Part shown: piece after piece, positions 9,470 to 18,121 of the stretch | Numbering within the stretch: position 1 is the first letter of the stretch | Layout of the letters: each line of letters begins with the position of its first letter | Assembly (NCBI GenBank): GCA_033851915.1 | Contig: JAWSVM010000003.1 | Location: 434,001 to 498,000, forward strand | Length of the DNA: 64,000 nucleotides | Origin: UBA1672 sp033851915 | GTDB taxonomy: Bacteria; Pseudomonadota; Alphaproteobacteria; Micavibrionales; Micavibrionaceae | Direction: 5' to 3' | Position numbers and translations under genes: made by a program | The notes under the pieces: generated by a model | What the model saw: the letters and a program-made list of their open reading frames with translations, nothing else | Told to the model about the DNA's origin: nothing | The model's database searches: none

Positions 9470-10546
9470 ATGTCCAAACGAATAGCAATTTTTACAAGTG
9501 GTGGCGATTGTGCCGGTTTGAATGCAGTGATGCGCGCAGCAGTTTTGCGTGCAGATGCTTTGGGATGGGAAGTTATAGGGATTGAAAACGGAACGGCAGG
9601 GCTGTTGGATAATCCCCCGCGTTATAAGGTGCTTAGCCCTGATGATTTTAATGGGACGGTGATGCGTATGGGCGGAACTATATTAGGGACAACAAATTCC
9701 CGTAATCCGTTTGCTTATGAAATGCCTGATGGCAGCATCAAAGATCGTTCGGATGAGCTGATCTCCGCTTTAAAAGCGCTGGATATAGAATCTTTGATAG
9801 GCATTGGCGGCGATGGCAGCTTCGAGATATTAGGACGTCTTGTAAAACAGGGCGGTTTGAACTTTGTTGGCGTGCCTAAAACCATTGATAACGACGTTCA
9901 TATGACAGATTTTGCCGTTGGGTATGATACTGCCGTCGCCGTGGCAACAGAAGCCTTAGACAGATTACAGCCCACCGCGGCCAGTCATGATAGAGTTATG
10001 GTGTTGGAAGTTATGGGGCGTGACGCGGGGCATATTGCTCTAACCGCAGGCATCGCAGGAGGCGCGGATGTTATTTTGATTCCTGAAATCCCTTATGAAA
10101 TTGAAAAAATAGCAGAAAAGATCAAGAGCATTAAAGAGAATGGTAGAAACTTTGCATTGGTGATTGTATCAGAAGCGGTCAAGACCCCTGATGGTAAAAA
10201 ACACGAGGTTGTTTATCATGGCGGTGAGACGCGCTATGGCGGGATTGGTGATTTTCTGGGCGTTAAGATAGCCGAGGCAACAGGCTTTGAAACCCGTGTC
10301 ACTGTTCTTGGGCATGTTCAGCGCGGTGCAGAGCCGACATATAATGATAGACTGTTGGCATCAGTGCTTGGTGTTAAGGCGGTTGAATTGTTGGCGGAGG
10401 GAACGTATGGGCGTATGGTTGCCGTGCAAGGGGGCGATGTCGTTGATGTTGCGATTGAGGATGCAATTAAAGAATGTAATATCGTTGATGTGAATGGAAA
10501 ACGTGTGCATACGGCGCGGTCTTTAGGGATATCTTTCGGAGATTAA
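9470..10546 (+). CDS. pfkA: 6-phosphofructokinase
   Basis: Phosphorylates fructose 6-phosphate. Its 358 residues have the PFK family fold signatures: TSGGDCAGLNA (9-19), GGDGS (113-117), PKTIDND (136-142, catalytic Asp140) and MGRDAGHIAL (182-191). The residue equivalent to E. coli Gly104 is Gly116, typical of ATP use, while the position of Gly124 is Lys137, as in PPi enzymes. This Gly/Lys mix is known from the mixed (group III) subfamily, where Gly at the first position usually goes with ATP. Allosteric control cannot be judged. Confidence 0.93.
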   Translation: MSKRIAIFTSGGDCAGLNAVMRAAVLRADALGWEVIGIENGTAGLLDNPPRYKVLSPDDFNGTVMRMGGTILGTTNSRNPFAYEMPDGSIKDRSDELISALKALDIESLIGIGGDGSFEILGRLVKQGGLNFVGVPKTIDNDVHMTDFAVGYDTAVAVATEALDRLQPTAASHDRVMVLEVMGRDAGHIALTAGIAGGADVILIPEIPYEIEKIAEKIKSIKENGRNFALVIVSEAVKTPDGKKHEVVYHGGETRYGGIGDFLGVKIAEATGFETRVTVLGHVQRGAEPTYNDRLLASVLGVKAVELLAEGTYGRMVAVQGGDVVDVAIEDAIKECNIVDVNGKRVHTARSLGISFGD

Positions 10547-10695
10547 GGCGATAATACCTTGTTTTTGATAATATATGTGTACTCTTGGCTGTAAACTCTT
10601 CTTTGAAACTTGCAGCTTTCGTAGTGTGACGTTAGTATGCTTCATGCATGTCTTTGATATGTTATGTAATAATTTTTTATAAGAGTGATTAATCT

Positions 10696-11226
10696 ATGCT
10701 TTATATACAACAATCTTTAGGTCCGAATGAAGAGCTTGTCCATATCGGAAAATTCCACTGGATGTATACTGTCAGTTCTTTTATGTCTATATTTTGGGGG
10801 CTTTTTGGCGCTATCGTGGTGGTGGTCATGGCGCATCATGCCTATATCTTTATGGGTAAGTTACCATCTGACATTGGATATATGGAATCAATTAAGTATC
10901 TTCATCCTGGGGTACGTATTTTTTCATTTATGGTTTTTATTTTCGGGTTAGTTAAGTTTGCGCAAATGATGGTGATTAAAGCAACAACAGAGATTGCGAT
11001 TACGAATAGTCGTTTGGTTTATAAGCGTGGCCTTGTTGCACGTCACGTTGGTGAAATCAGCATTGATAGAATTGAAGGTGTAAACGTATTGCAGCCAATA
11101 TTGGGGCGTATATTTAATTACGGACGTATTATGATTCGTGGTATGGGGGTTGGTGAGGTGTTATTACCACCAATTGAAGACCCCATTGCATTTCGTAGAG
11201 CAATCGAGGAGGCGAAAGAAAGATGA
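10696..11226 (+). CDS. PH-domain (bPH2/YdbS-like) membrane protein
   Basis: 176 residues: two membrane helices (about 25-50 and 70-95) followed by a cytoplasmic bacterial PH domain. The domain shows the typical run ITNSRLVYKRGLVARHVGEI, then IEGVNVLQPILGRIFNYGRI. Such proteins are widespread, with poorly defined roles at the membrane. The last four bases overlap the start of a second PH-domain gene (ATGA), so the two are translationally coupled and may form one complex. Confidence 0.82.
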   Translation: MLYIQQSLGPNEELVHIGKFHWMYTVSSFMSIFWGLFGAIVVVVMAHHAYIFMGKLPSDIGYMESIKYLHPGVRIFSFMVFIFGLVKFAQMMVIKATTEIAITNSRLVYKRGLVARHVGEISIDRIEGVNVLQPILGRIFNYGRIMIRGMGVGEVLLPPIEDPIAFRRAIEEAKER

Positions 11227-11804
11227 CAAACAATACTGCGTCAGGTAGTTCGGAAGTGAGACAGCCCAAAACTTTTCAAGATCAAGAAATTGAGAAAATA
11301 TTGGTGAAGGGAGAAGAAATTCTTCTGCGTGCAGAGCTTCATGGTGCATTGTATTGGAAATCGGTAGCGGTTTTGATTTTTGCTCTAATGCTTGGTTTGA
11401 TGATTCCTACATTGGGGGTATTGCTTGGTGTTGTTGGTGCGCTCATGCTTATCGTTGCGATTTTGACGCAGCACTTCTTATTGTTAGCTGTTACGAATAA
11501 GCGTGTACTTGCCAGATATGGATTGTTGCAAATGGATGTTGTTGATATCCGTTTAAGCAAAATCGAGAGTATAGATTTAGAGCGTATGTTGCCTGGGCAT
11601 ATATTTGGCTACGCCAATGTCGTTGTGATGGGAACAGGCCAACGCTTGATCCGTGTCCCTTACATAGGCAATGCGGATAAGTTTCGCCGCTTCTATAATG
11701 AAATGGTTCTTTCCGAGGAAGGAAACGAAGAAGCAGAAGAAGAAATTCGCAAAGTGAAGGCCGAAAGTGCAGCTTCTTCCGGTAAGAGTTCTAAGCATCG
11801 GTAA
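11223..11804 (+). CDS. Second PH-domain membrane protein
   Basis: 193 residues with a hydrophobic hairpin at about 42-80 and then a bPH2 domain (VTNKRVLARYGLLQMDVVDI, followed by LPGHIFGYANVVVMGTG). The C-terminal 30 residues are charged and low in complexity. It shares the architecture of the preceding gene with low identity, and the two are coupled by a 4-base overlap. Two terminators directly downstream close the operon. Function unknown; a paired lipid-binding or scaffolding role is a guess. Confidence 0.8.
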   Translation: MTNNTASGSSEVRQPKTFQDQEIEKILVKGEEILLRAELHGALYWKSVAVLIFALMLGLMIPTLGVLLGVVGALMLIVAILTQHFLLLAVTNKRVLARYGLLQMDVVDIRLSKIESIDLERMLPGHIFGYANVVVMGTGQRLIRVPYIGNADKFRRFYNEMVLSEEGNEEAEEEIRKVKAESAASSGKSSKHR

Positions 11805-11817
11805 CGGTGTTTTATGG

Positions 11818-11846
11818 CTCTTTATTTGATTAAAGAGAGTTTTTTT
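11818..11846 (+). terminator. Rho-independent terminator after the PH-domain pair
   Basis: Seven-base stem CTCTTTA/TAAAGAG (11818-11824 with 11831-11837), six-base loop, then a run of seven T from 11840. It lies 13 bases after the stop of the second PH-domain gene. Confidence 0.75.
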
Positions 11847-11857
11847 ATATTTTTATT

Positions 11858-11885
11858 AAAAGCAGGTTGAAATACCTGTTTTTTT
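11858..11885 (+). terminator. Second, tandem terminator
   Basis: AAAAGCAGGT and ACCTGTTTTT pair over ten positions with one G-T wobble around the loop TGAAAT, ending in a T run to 11885. It lies 12 bases after the first terminator, so read-through from the PH-domain genes into ilvD should be low. Confidence 0.65.
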
Positions 11886-11937
11886 GTTGTGGTATCGTCC
11901 CGTTATTATTAGGGCATTAAAATTAAGGACAGACGTC

Positions 11938-13683
11938 ATGGGTGACAAAAAGAATGTACATTCGAATGGTTGGAATAAAGATAAACTGGTTAGTCGTTAT
12001 GTGACCGAGGGGGCAAAATCTGCGCCGCATCGTTCTTACTATTACGCAATGGGGTTAACCGAAGAACAAATTCACCAGCCTTTGATCGGGGTTGCAACAT
12101 GTTGGAACGAAGCCGCGCCATGTAATATTTCTTTAAGCCGTCAGGCCCAGGCTGTGAAAAAAGGCGTTGATGCAGCTGGTGCGACGCCGCGCGAATTTAC
12201 AACAATCACAGTGACAGATGGTATTGCGATGGGGCATGAAGGTATGCGCTCGTCTCTGGTTTCACGTGAAGTCATCGCGGACTCTGTTGAACTTACGATG
12301 CGTGGGCATTGTTATGATGCGCTTGTCGGGTTGGCAGGATGCGATAAATCCTTGCCCGGTATGATGATGGTTATGATCCGTTTGAACGTGCCAAGTGTGT
12401 TTATGTATGGCGGCACGATCCTTCCGGGTAAATATAAGGGCAAGGATGTTGATGTTGTTAATGTGTTTGAAGCCGTTGGTCAGCACGCAACAGGCGCGAT
12501 GAGTGATGAAGAGTTACACGAACTTGAATGTGTTGCCTGTCCTTCCGCTGGGGCATGTGGTGGTCAGTTCACCGCCAACACAATGGCTTGTGTAAGTGAA
12601 GCGATTGGCCTTGCTTTGCCAAATTCTGCCGGTGCGCCTGCGCCATATGAAAGCCGTGATGAATATGCCTATGCCTCGGGTGAGGCGGTGGTAAACCTTA
12701 TTCGTAACGGTGGCCCGCGTCCACGTGACATCGTAACGCGCAAATCATTAGAAAACGCGGCGGCTATCGTTGCGGCAACAGGTGGTTCTACAAATGCGGC
12801 GCTTCACTTGCCCGCAATGGCACATGAAGCAGGGATTGATTTTAACTTATTCGAAGTTGCGGAAATCTTTAAGAAAACCCCGTATCTGGCAAACCTCCGC
12901 CCGGGCGGTAAATACGTAGCCAAAGATCTCTATGATGTTGGTGGCGTTGGCGTTGTGCTTAAGGAGTTACTTGATAATGGCTATATTCATGGTGATTGTA
13001 TCACGGTGACAGGCAAGACGATTGCAGAGAATCTGGAGGGTGTAACCTTTCCGGAAGATCAGGACGTTATTTTCCCTGTGAAAGCACCGATTTATCCAAC
13101 AGGCGGCGTTGTCGGTCTGAAAGGCAATTTGGCACCAGAGGGTGCAATTGTAAAAATCGCTGGGCTGGAAGAACTTGTTTTTGAAGGGCCTGCACGAATT
13201 TTTGATGGTGAGGATGCTTGTTTCAAAGCTGTTCAAAACCGCGAGTATGAAGAGGGTGATGTCATCGTTATCCGTTATGAAGGGGCAAAAGGCGGCCCCG
13301 GCATGCGTGAAATGCTCTCAACAACGGCGGCGCTTTACGGGCAGGGGGCTGGTGGTAAGGTTGCTCTGATCACGGATGGTCGTTTTTCCGGCGGTACGCG
13401 CGGCTTTTGTGTCGGGCATGTTGGGCCGGAAGCAGCCGTTGGTGGCGCGATTGGCTTGATAAAGGATGGTGATATTATCCGCATTGATGCCATTGAGGGC
13501 ACGATGGATGTTAAGTTATCTGATGAGGAACTTGCCGAACGTAAGAAAAATTGGAAGCCGCGCAATACAAATTACAATTCAGGGGCGCTTTGGAAATATG
13601 CACAAACGGTTGGCTGTGCGCGTGATGGCGCGGTAACGCATCCCGGTGCGAAAGAAGAAACGCATGTGTTCGTTGATCTATAA
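11938..13683 (+). CDS. ilvD: Dihydroxy-acid dehydratase
   Basis: Dehydrates 2,3-dihydroxy-3-methylbutanoate and its homologue in valine, leucine and isoleucine synthesis, using an iron-sulfur cluster. The likely cluster ligands are Cys62 (in EAAPCN), Cys135 (GCDKSLPGM) and Cys207 (PSAGACGGQF). I chose ATG 11938 because AAGGAC lies at a proper distance; an upstream in-frame start at 11884 falls inside the terminator. This gives 581 residues. The next gene starts 18 bases downstream and may be cotranscribed. Confidence 0.96.
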   Translation: MGDKKNVHSNGWNKDKLVSRYVTEGAKSAPHRSYYYAMGLTEEQIHQPLIGVATCWNEAAPCNISLSRQAQAVKKGVDAAGATPREFTTITVTDGIAMGHEGMRSSLVSREVIADSVELTMRGHCYDALVGLAGCDKSLPGMMMVMIRLNVPSVFMYGGTILPGKYKGKDVDVVNVFEAVGQHATGAMSDEELHELECVACPSAGACGGQFTANTMACVSEAIGLALPNSAGAPAPYESRDEYAYASGEAVVNLIRNGGPRPRDIVTRKSLENAAAIVAATGGSTNAALHLPAMAHEAGIDFNLFEVAEIFKKTPYLANLRPGGKYVAKDLYDVGGVGVVLKELLDNGYIHGDCITVTGKTIAENLEGVTFPEDQDVIFPVKAPIYPTGGVVGLKGNLAPEGAIVKIAGLEELVFEGPARIFDGEDACFKAVQNREYEEGDVIVIRYEGAKGGPGMREMLSTTAALYGQGAGGKVALITDGRFSGGTRGFCVGHVGPEAAVGGAIGLIKDGDIIRIDAIEGTMDVKLSDEELAERKKNWKPRNTNYNSGALWKYAQTVGCARDGAVTHPGAKEETHVFVDL

Positions 13684-13701
13684 GGTTTAGAAGATATTTC
13701 T

Positions 13702-15339
13702 ATGAGACATCCAATACAAGTTTTCTTGTTCATTCTATATGGCACAGTGCTTCCCCTGCTTATGCTCGGCGGGTATGTGCCTTGTGCCAATGCCGCCACG
13801 TTGCAGAACCAAGGCGCGATTGATGCCTTTTATCTTAATAGAGGCGGAGAGCCTTTATGGTTTAACAGCACGCGCCTTAATCAAGCGGGAAAAGATGCGT
13901 TGGAGGTTCTTGAGCAATCATGGATGAATGGTCTAAACCCTGAAACATATCATGCCCAACAAGTGCGCGGACTGTTCGATTTTAATCGGCGTCTGGATGA
14001 AGATGAAACCTTGTTGGCTGAAATTCTTTTGACGGACGGGGTCGTTCGCTATCTTCGTGATGTGAGCGGGATGCGTATTGATGCCCGCGATATGGGGTTG
14101 CGTTCAAAGCATTGGCGTCAACAGATGAGCGCGGAAGAGGCTCTGTCATATTTATCAACAAAACGCGACATGAAGGCGTTTATGCTTTCGCAAGAACCAC
14201 AGGGTGCAACGTATAAAACGCTAAAGGCCACGTTGGTAGAACTTGTTGAGGATATAGAGAAGGATCAGGGGGCATATAATACAACACGCTTATCTTTCAA
14301 TGTTCTTGTCCGTCCGGGACGAGGGTATGCTGATATTCCAAAGCTAAGGCAGCGTATGGGGTTGGATGATGTGGCGGTGGAATATCGTTATACATATGAT
14401 CCGGAGTTGGTGGATGCTGTAATGCAGTTTCAGGCTTCAAAAGGCTTGAAGGCAGATGGCTTGATTGGCAGGCAGACCTTATATGTGCTTAATCAGACCC
14501 CGCAGGATAAAATCAGGCAAGTCATTGCGAATATGGAGCGTTTGCGCTGGGTTGCGGATGAAAAACCCCCTCGATTTATTGTTGTAAATATTCCCTCTGC
14601 AACGTTATGGGCGGTGGATAATGGCGCTGTTCGTTTCGAGATGCCCGTTATTGTAGGGCGCAAAAAGAGGCAAACAAACTCATTTGTAACGGAAATACAC
14701 GGTGTACGCTTTAATCCGACATGGACGGTTCCGCCCACGATTAAAGAACAAGATATATTGCCCGAGCTTATCAAAGACCCATCCTATCTCGCTGATAAAG
14801 GGATGGAGCTGTATGATGGTTACGGCAGGGATGCGCCAACTATTGATCCTGCTGTGATCGATTGGGCTTCGGTTACAGAGGACGAGTTAAAAATGTTGCG
14901 GATGGTTCAAATCCCCGGAGAGCATAATCCGCTGGGCTTTGTTCGTATTTTGATGCCCAACGAACATAATATATATCTCCATGATACAAATCACAGAGAG
15001 CTATTCGCGCGAACAAATCGTGCTAAATCATCAGGTTGCATCCGTTTGCAGTCTCCCGAGAAAGTGGCTGCGTTTGTTTTGGAGAGCCGTAAAGGCTGGA
15101 CTGCGGATAAAATGCGCAAAATTTTGGATAAGAAAAAGCTACGCGATATTTATACTTCCGAAAGAATGGCTGTTTATATTTTATATTATACGGTGTGGCT
15201 TGGAAATGAACGTCAGATTGTTTACGGCACTGATTTGTATGACCGTGATAAGAAATTGCTGCAACTATTAGAAAAACTTGACGGATTACCTGTTTTAGGT
15301 AAGTATGACAATATGGTTGTTGATATTGTGCAAAAGTAG
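13702..15339 (+). CDS. Murein L,D-transpeptidase (YcbB-like)
   Basis: Makes 3-3 crosslinks in peptidoglycan in the periplasm. The 545 residues begin with a signal peptide (about 1-32, ending CANAA). A scaffold region follows, then a peptidoglycan-binding repeat (about 223-263, ending LIGRQTLYVLN) and a YkuD catalytic domain. The active site is HDTN, then SSGCIR with nucleophile Cys446. The order and length match the YcbB/LdtD group. It starts 18 bases after ilvD. An LdtR-type regulator, whose family controls such enzymes in other alphaproteobacteria, is encoded at 27.1 kb. Confidence 0.92.
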   Translation: MRHPIQVFLFILYGTVLPLLMLGGYVPCANAATLQNQGAIDAFYLNRGGEPLWFNSTRLNQAGKDALEVLEQSWMNGLNPETYHAQQVRGLFDFNRRLDEDETLLAEILLTDGVVRYLRDVSGMRIDARDMGLRSKHWRQQMSAEEALSYLSTKRDMKAFMLSQEPQGATYKTLKATLVELVEDIEKDQGAYNTTRLSFNVLVRPGRGYADIPKLRQRMGLDDVAVEYRYTYDPELVDAVMQFQASKGLKADGLIGRQTLYVLNQTPQDKIRQVIANMERLRWVADEKPPRFIVVNIPSATLWAVDNGAVRFEMPVIVGRKKRQTNSFVTEIHGVRFNPTWTVPPTIKEQDILPELIKDPSYLADKGMELYDGYGRDAPTIDPAVIDWASVTEDELKMLRMVQIPGEHNPLGFVRILMPNEHNIYLHDTNHRELFARTNRAKSSGCIRLQSPEKVAAFVLESRKGWTADKMRKILDKKKLRDIYTSERMAVYILYYTVWLGNERQIVYGTDLYDRDKKLLQLLEKLDGLPVLGKYDNMVVDIVQK

Positions 15340-15378
15340 CAATAAGCAATTCTTATCTTTACTCATTTTCAAATTTAT

Positions 15379-15399
15379 TGTAGAACTCTGTGTTCTACA
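15379..15399. promoter_or_regulatory. Inverted repeat upstream of the DUF882 gene
   Basis: Perfect 7-base arms TGTAGAA and TTCTACA around a 7-base spacer. There is no T run on either strand, so this is not a standard terminator. A TATAAT box lies at 15414-15419, which puts the repeat over the -35 region, the usual place for a repressor operator. The link to a regulator is inference. Confidence 0.4.
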
Positions 15400-15454
15400 T
15401 GGAGATGGTTTTCTATAATATCCTTCTGCGTAGCGTATTTAAACGAGGATTTGT

Positions 15455-16051
15455 ATGACAAACGGTTTTTTTAGTAAAAACGCAAGTGACGAACAACTAA
15501 AAGTACAGCGTCGTGATTTTATAAAAATGGGGCTTGCCGGCGTTGTTGGCGCGATGGTTCCTTTGATCGGCGCGCGCAGTGTTTTGGCTGCGAATGGTAA
15601 TTCAACATGGAAAATTGCTTTTAGACATGCTCACACGGGCGAGAGTTTCTCTGGCGTATATCGTGTTGGTGATAAATATCTTCCGGAAGCGTTCGAGCGT
15701 TTAAACTATGTGCTACGTGATTTCCGTACAGAAGAAGTCTTCCCGATGGATCCGCATGTAATTGATATTCTATCAATTATTCACCGTAAAACGGGCGCAA
15801 ATGTTCCATTTCAAGCTTTATCCGGATATCGCAGCCCGAAGACAAATGCAATGCTGGGTAAGAGAACCCGTGGCGTTGCTTCGAATTCATTCCATATGTA
15901 TGGGCAGGCGATTGATGTGCGTATTCCTGAATACAGCACCAGAAAGCTCCGTAATGCTGCAAAATCACTAGAAGCTGGTGGCGTTGGCTATTATCCACGC
16001 AGTAATTTTGTGCATGTTGATACGGGCAGTGTCCGTACGTGGATATCATAA
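15455..16051 (+). CDS. DUF882 / YcbK-like peptidase (M15 fold), Tat-exported
   Basis: 198 residues. The N-terminus carries a twin-arginine motif (Arg19-Arg20 in RRDFIKM), a hydrophobic stretch and a cleavage site near residue 46. The mature part has SGYRSPKTNAML, then His147 and Asp154 in HMYGQAIDV and His187 in HVDTG: the zinc-ligand pattern of D,D-/L,D-carboxypeptidases of family M15. YcbK acts on peptidoglycan in the periplasm. It follows the L,D-transpeptidase but has its own probable promoter, and it is closed by a terminator. Confidence 0.88.
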   Translation: MTNGFFSKNASDEQLKVQRRDFIKMGLAGVVGAMVPLIGARSVLAANGNSTWKIAFRHAHTGESFSGVYRVGDKYLPEAFERLNYVLRDFRTEEVFPMDPHVIDILSIIHRKTGANVPFQALSGYRSPKTNAMLGKRTRGVASNSFHMYGQAIDVRIPEYSTRKLRNAAKSLEAGGVGYYPRSNFVHVDTGSVRTWIS

Positions 16052-16083
16052 GCATTGTGACTTTGTGCACAATATAAGATGAG

Positions 16084-16110
16084 TGGAGCCTGAGAGGCTC
16101 CATTTTTATT
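16084..16110 (+). terminator. Rho-independent terminator after the DUF882 gene
   Basis: Stem TGGAGCC/GGCTCCA of seven base pairs around TGAGA, followed by TTTTTATT. The stem is GC-rich and perfect. Confidence 0.85.
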
Positions 16111-16125
16111 AATAGGAATAGAGTG

Positions 16126-16662
16126 ATGATATTAATTGGCCTTGGTGCAAATCTTGATGGTATTTACGGCGCGCCGGAACAATGTTTACAGGCTTGTTCT
16201 GAGTTATTGGCGGATGCCGGTGTTTATATTGTGCAATCTTCTAATATCTGGATGTCTGCGCCTGTGCCTGTTTCCGATCAGCCATGGTATCGCAACGCGG
16301 TGTGCATCGTCGAAACGATGTTATCACCACAGCAGTTATTGCTCGCCCTTGCCACAATTGAAAATGATACAGGGCGAGAGCGTCTTGAAGCGAATGCTGC
16401 GCGTGTTTTAGACCTTGATATACTGTCCTATAATGACGTGATTATTAATGAACAGCATTTAACTGTTCCACACCCCGCGCTGCATGAACGTGCTTTTGTG
16501 CTTTACCCGATGCAGGAAATTGCGCCGCATTGGGTGCACCCACAACTGGATAAGTCTGTGGATAAAATGATAGTAAATATCCCAAAGGGGCAGCAAATAC
16601 AGCGTATAGAGAACAGCCAACTACTATCCACATATGTGGATAAACAGGCCGCTTCGTCATGA
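16126..16662 (+). CDS. folK: HPPK (hydroxymethyldihydropterin pyrophosphokinase)
   Basis: Transfers pyrophosphate from ATP to 6-hydroxymethyl-7,8-dihydropterin in folate synthesis. The GLGAN start, RVLDLDIL (metal-binding aspartates) and VPHPALHERAFVLYPM are the family motifs. ATG 16126 was chosen over the GTG three bases earlier because AGGA at 16114-16117 is optimally spaced. This gives 178 residues. The C-terminal 15 or so residues are an unconserved tail. The stop overlaps the folP start by four bases, so product and next enzyme are coupled. Confidence 0.93.
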   Translation: MILIGLGANLDGIYGAPEQCLQACSELLADAGVYIVQSSNIWMSAPVPVSDQPWYRNAVCIVETMLSPQQLLLALATIENDTGRERLEANAARVLDLDILSYNDVIINEQHLTVPHPALHERAFVLYPMQEIAPHWVHPQLDKSVDKMIVNIPKGQQIQRIENSQLLSTYVDKQAASS

Positions 16663-17486
16663 CGGGGCTTATTGATAAATGCAGAGAAGATGCGCCTCTG
16701 CTTATGGGCGTTGTAAACGTGACACCGGATAGTTTTTCTGATGGCGGAGCATATCTGGCCGCCGATAAAGCGATAGAGCATGGGAAATTATTACTGAAAG
16801 AGGGGGCAAAAATCCTTGATATTGGTGGAGAGTCCACCCGTCCCAATGCTGAAACTGTTTCCATTGAAGAGGAAATTGAGCGTATTACGCCCGTTATCGA
16901 AGGGCTGGCGGCACATGCGCCCTATATTTCCATCGATACACGTAACGCCGCGACAATGCAGGCTGCCATTCAGGCGGGCGCGAATATTATAAATGACGTT
17001 AGTGGCTTGACGCATGACCCTGACGCCGCAGATATAGTGGCACAGAGTGGCCTTCCTGTTTGTATTATGCACATGCAAGGCAATCCGCAAACAATGCAAA
17101 ATGCGCCTGCCTATGAGAATGTTATCGATGAAATTATGGCTTTTTTTGAAGAGCGTTTGGATTTTTGTTCTAGACGCAATATAGGGTCAAAAAACATAAT
17201 TCTTGACCCTGGTGTAGGCTTCGGAAAAACGCTGGAACATAATCTCTCTATCATAAAAAATATCAATAAATTCAAAGTGTTTAACTGTCCTGTACTGCTC
17301 GGTGTGTCCCGAAAAAGTTTCATCGGCGACCTTTGTGATGAACCAAATCCTGAGGGGCGCATTTTCGGGTCAATATCTGCTACTTTATACGGCTTGGAAA
17401 ACGGTGCGGATATATTCCGCGTTCACGATGTGAAGGAAACAAAACAGGCCTTTATAGTGCATCGCGCTATAGCATCGGCTCTTTAG
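16659..17486 (+). CDS. folP: Dihydropteroate synthase
   Basis: Joins p-aminobenzoate to the pterin pyrophosphate made by FolK; it is the sulfonamide target. The 275-residue TIM barrel shows GVVNVTPDSFSDGG (17-30), DIGGESTRP (54-62), an Asp-Pro-Gly loop (LDPGVGFGKT), and SRKSFIG. The substrate-binding His near the end is in RVHDVKE. The start overlaps folK by four bases. The last 20 bases overlap the end of the convergent histidine phosphatase gene. Confidence 0.95.
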   Translation: MTGLIDKCREDAPLLMGVVNVTPDSFSDGGAYLAADKAIEHGKLLLKEGAKILDIGGESTRPNAETVSIEEEIERITPVIEGLAAHAPYISIDTRNAATMQAAIQAGANIINDVSGLTHDPDAADIVAQSGLPVCIMHMQGNPQTMQNAPAYENVIDEIMAFFEERLDFCSRRNIGSKNIILDPGVGFGKTLEHNLSIIKNINKFKVFNCPVLLGVSRKSFIGDLCDEPNPEGRIFGSISATLYGLENGADIFRVHDVKETKQAFIVHRAIASAL

Positions 17487-18099
17487 AAACTTCGCTATCA
17501 TGAAAGATGGTGCATTTCTCTCTGGTTTGCTCGTCTTCATGTGTCCAAACCTCCCAAGGGAAATGTTTATCATCCGGCGCAGGCTTAAATTCATAGAGAT
17601 GGCAATTCTTGAAAATAGCTGGTGTTCTGAGGTTATATAACCCGCCCAGCCCTCTAAATACGCCGCCATGACACACAATCAGAATGGGGGTATCATGTTT
17701 GTTAAGGTTATGTGTTTTACCTCTTTGCAGGCGTTTACAAAATTGCGCGAAAGACTCTCCGTTTGGCGGTGTAGCCCAGCCTCTCAGCAATTCACGGCAC
17801 TCATCGTATGAAACACCTTCCCAATCGCCCGCATGTAATTCGGCAACGTCTTTATCCTCATATAGAGGCACATTGATGCCCTCATTAATAATCATCGCTG
17901 TGTCCCGCGCACGTGAAAGGTGGCTGTGGACAATGACTTTTGGTTTTATATCGAGAGCCTTTACGATGCTTTGAACCACTTTTGCTTGTGCTCTTCCTTT
18001 TTCCGTCAAGGGAGAGTCCATGCTGCCTGCCATGATTTCCGCTTTATTGGCTTCCGTTTCGCCGTGGCGGATCATGTAGAAATGTTTGGCTGGTAACAT
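17467..18099 (-). CDS. Histidine phosphatase family protein
   Basis: A 210-residue phosphoglycerate-mutase-superfamily enzyme. RHGETE (11-16) contains the phosphorylated histidine. HLSRARDTA, ELHAGDWEG (the acid) and VCHGGVFRG (second histidine) complete the site. The second block and size fit phosphatases of the CobC or GpmB type rather than a glycolytic mutase. It lies 22 bases after the aspartate dehydrogenase gene on the same strand, so the three minus-strand genes are probably one operon. The substrate is unknown. Confidence 0.82.
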   Translation of the reverse strand: MLPAKHFYMIRHGETEANKAEIMAGSMDSPLTEKGRAQAKVVQSIVKALDIKPKVIVHSHLSRARDTAMIINEGINVPLYEDKDVAELHAGDWEGVSYDECRELLRGWATPPNGESFAQFCKRLQRGKTHNLNKHDTPILIVCHGGVFRGLGGLYNLRTPAIFKNCHLYEFKPAPDDKHFPWEVWTHEDEQTREKCTIFHDSEVSKEPML

Positions 18100-18121
18100 T
18101 GGGTGGTATCCTTCGTTTTTA

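Noticed and set aside
10654..10683. TTGATA and TATAAG boxes before the first PH-domain gene.
   Set aside because: The spacing is 18 and the start site would fall only a few bases before the ATG, on top of the ribosome binding site.
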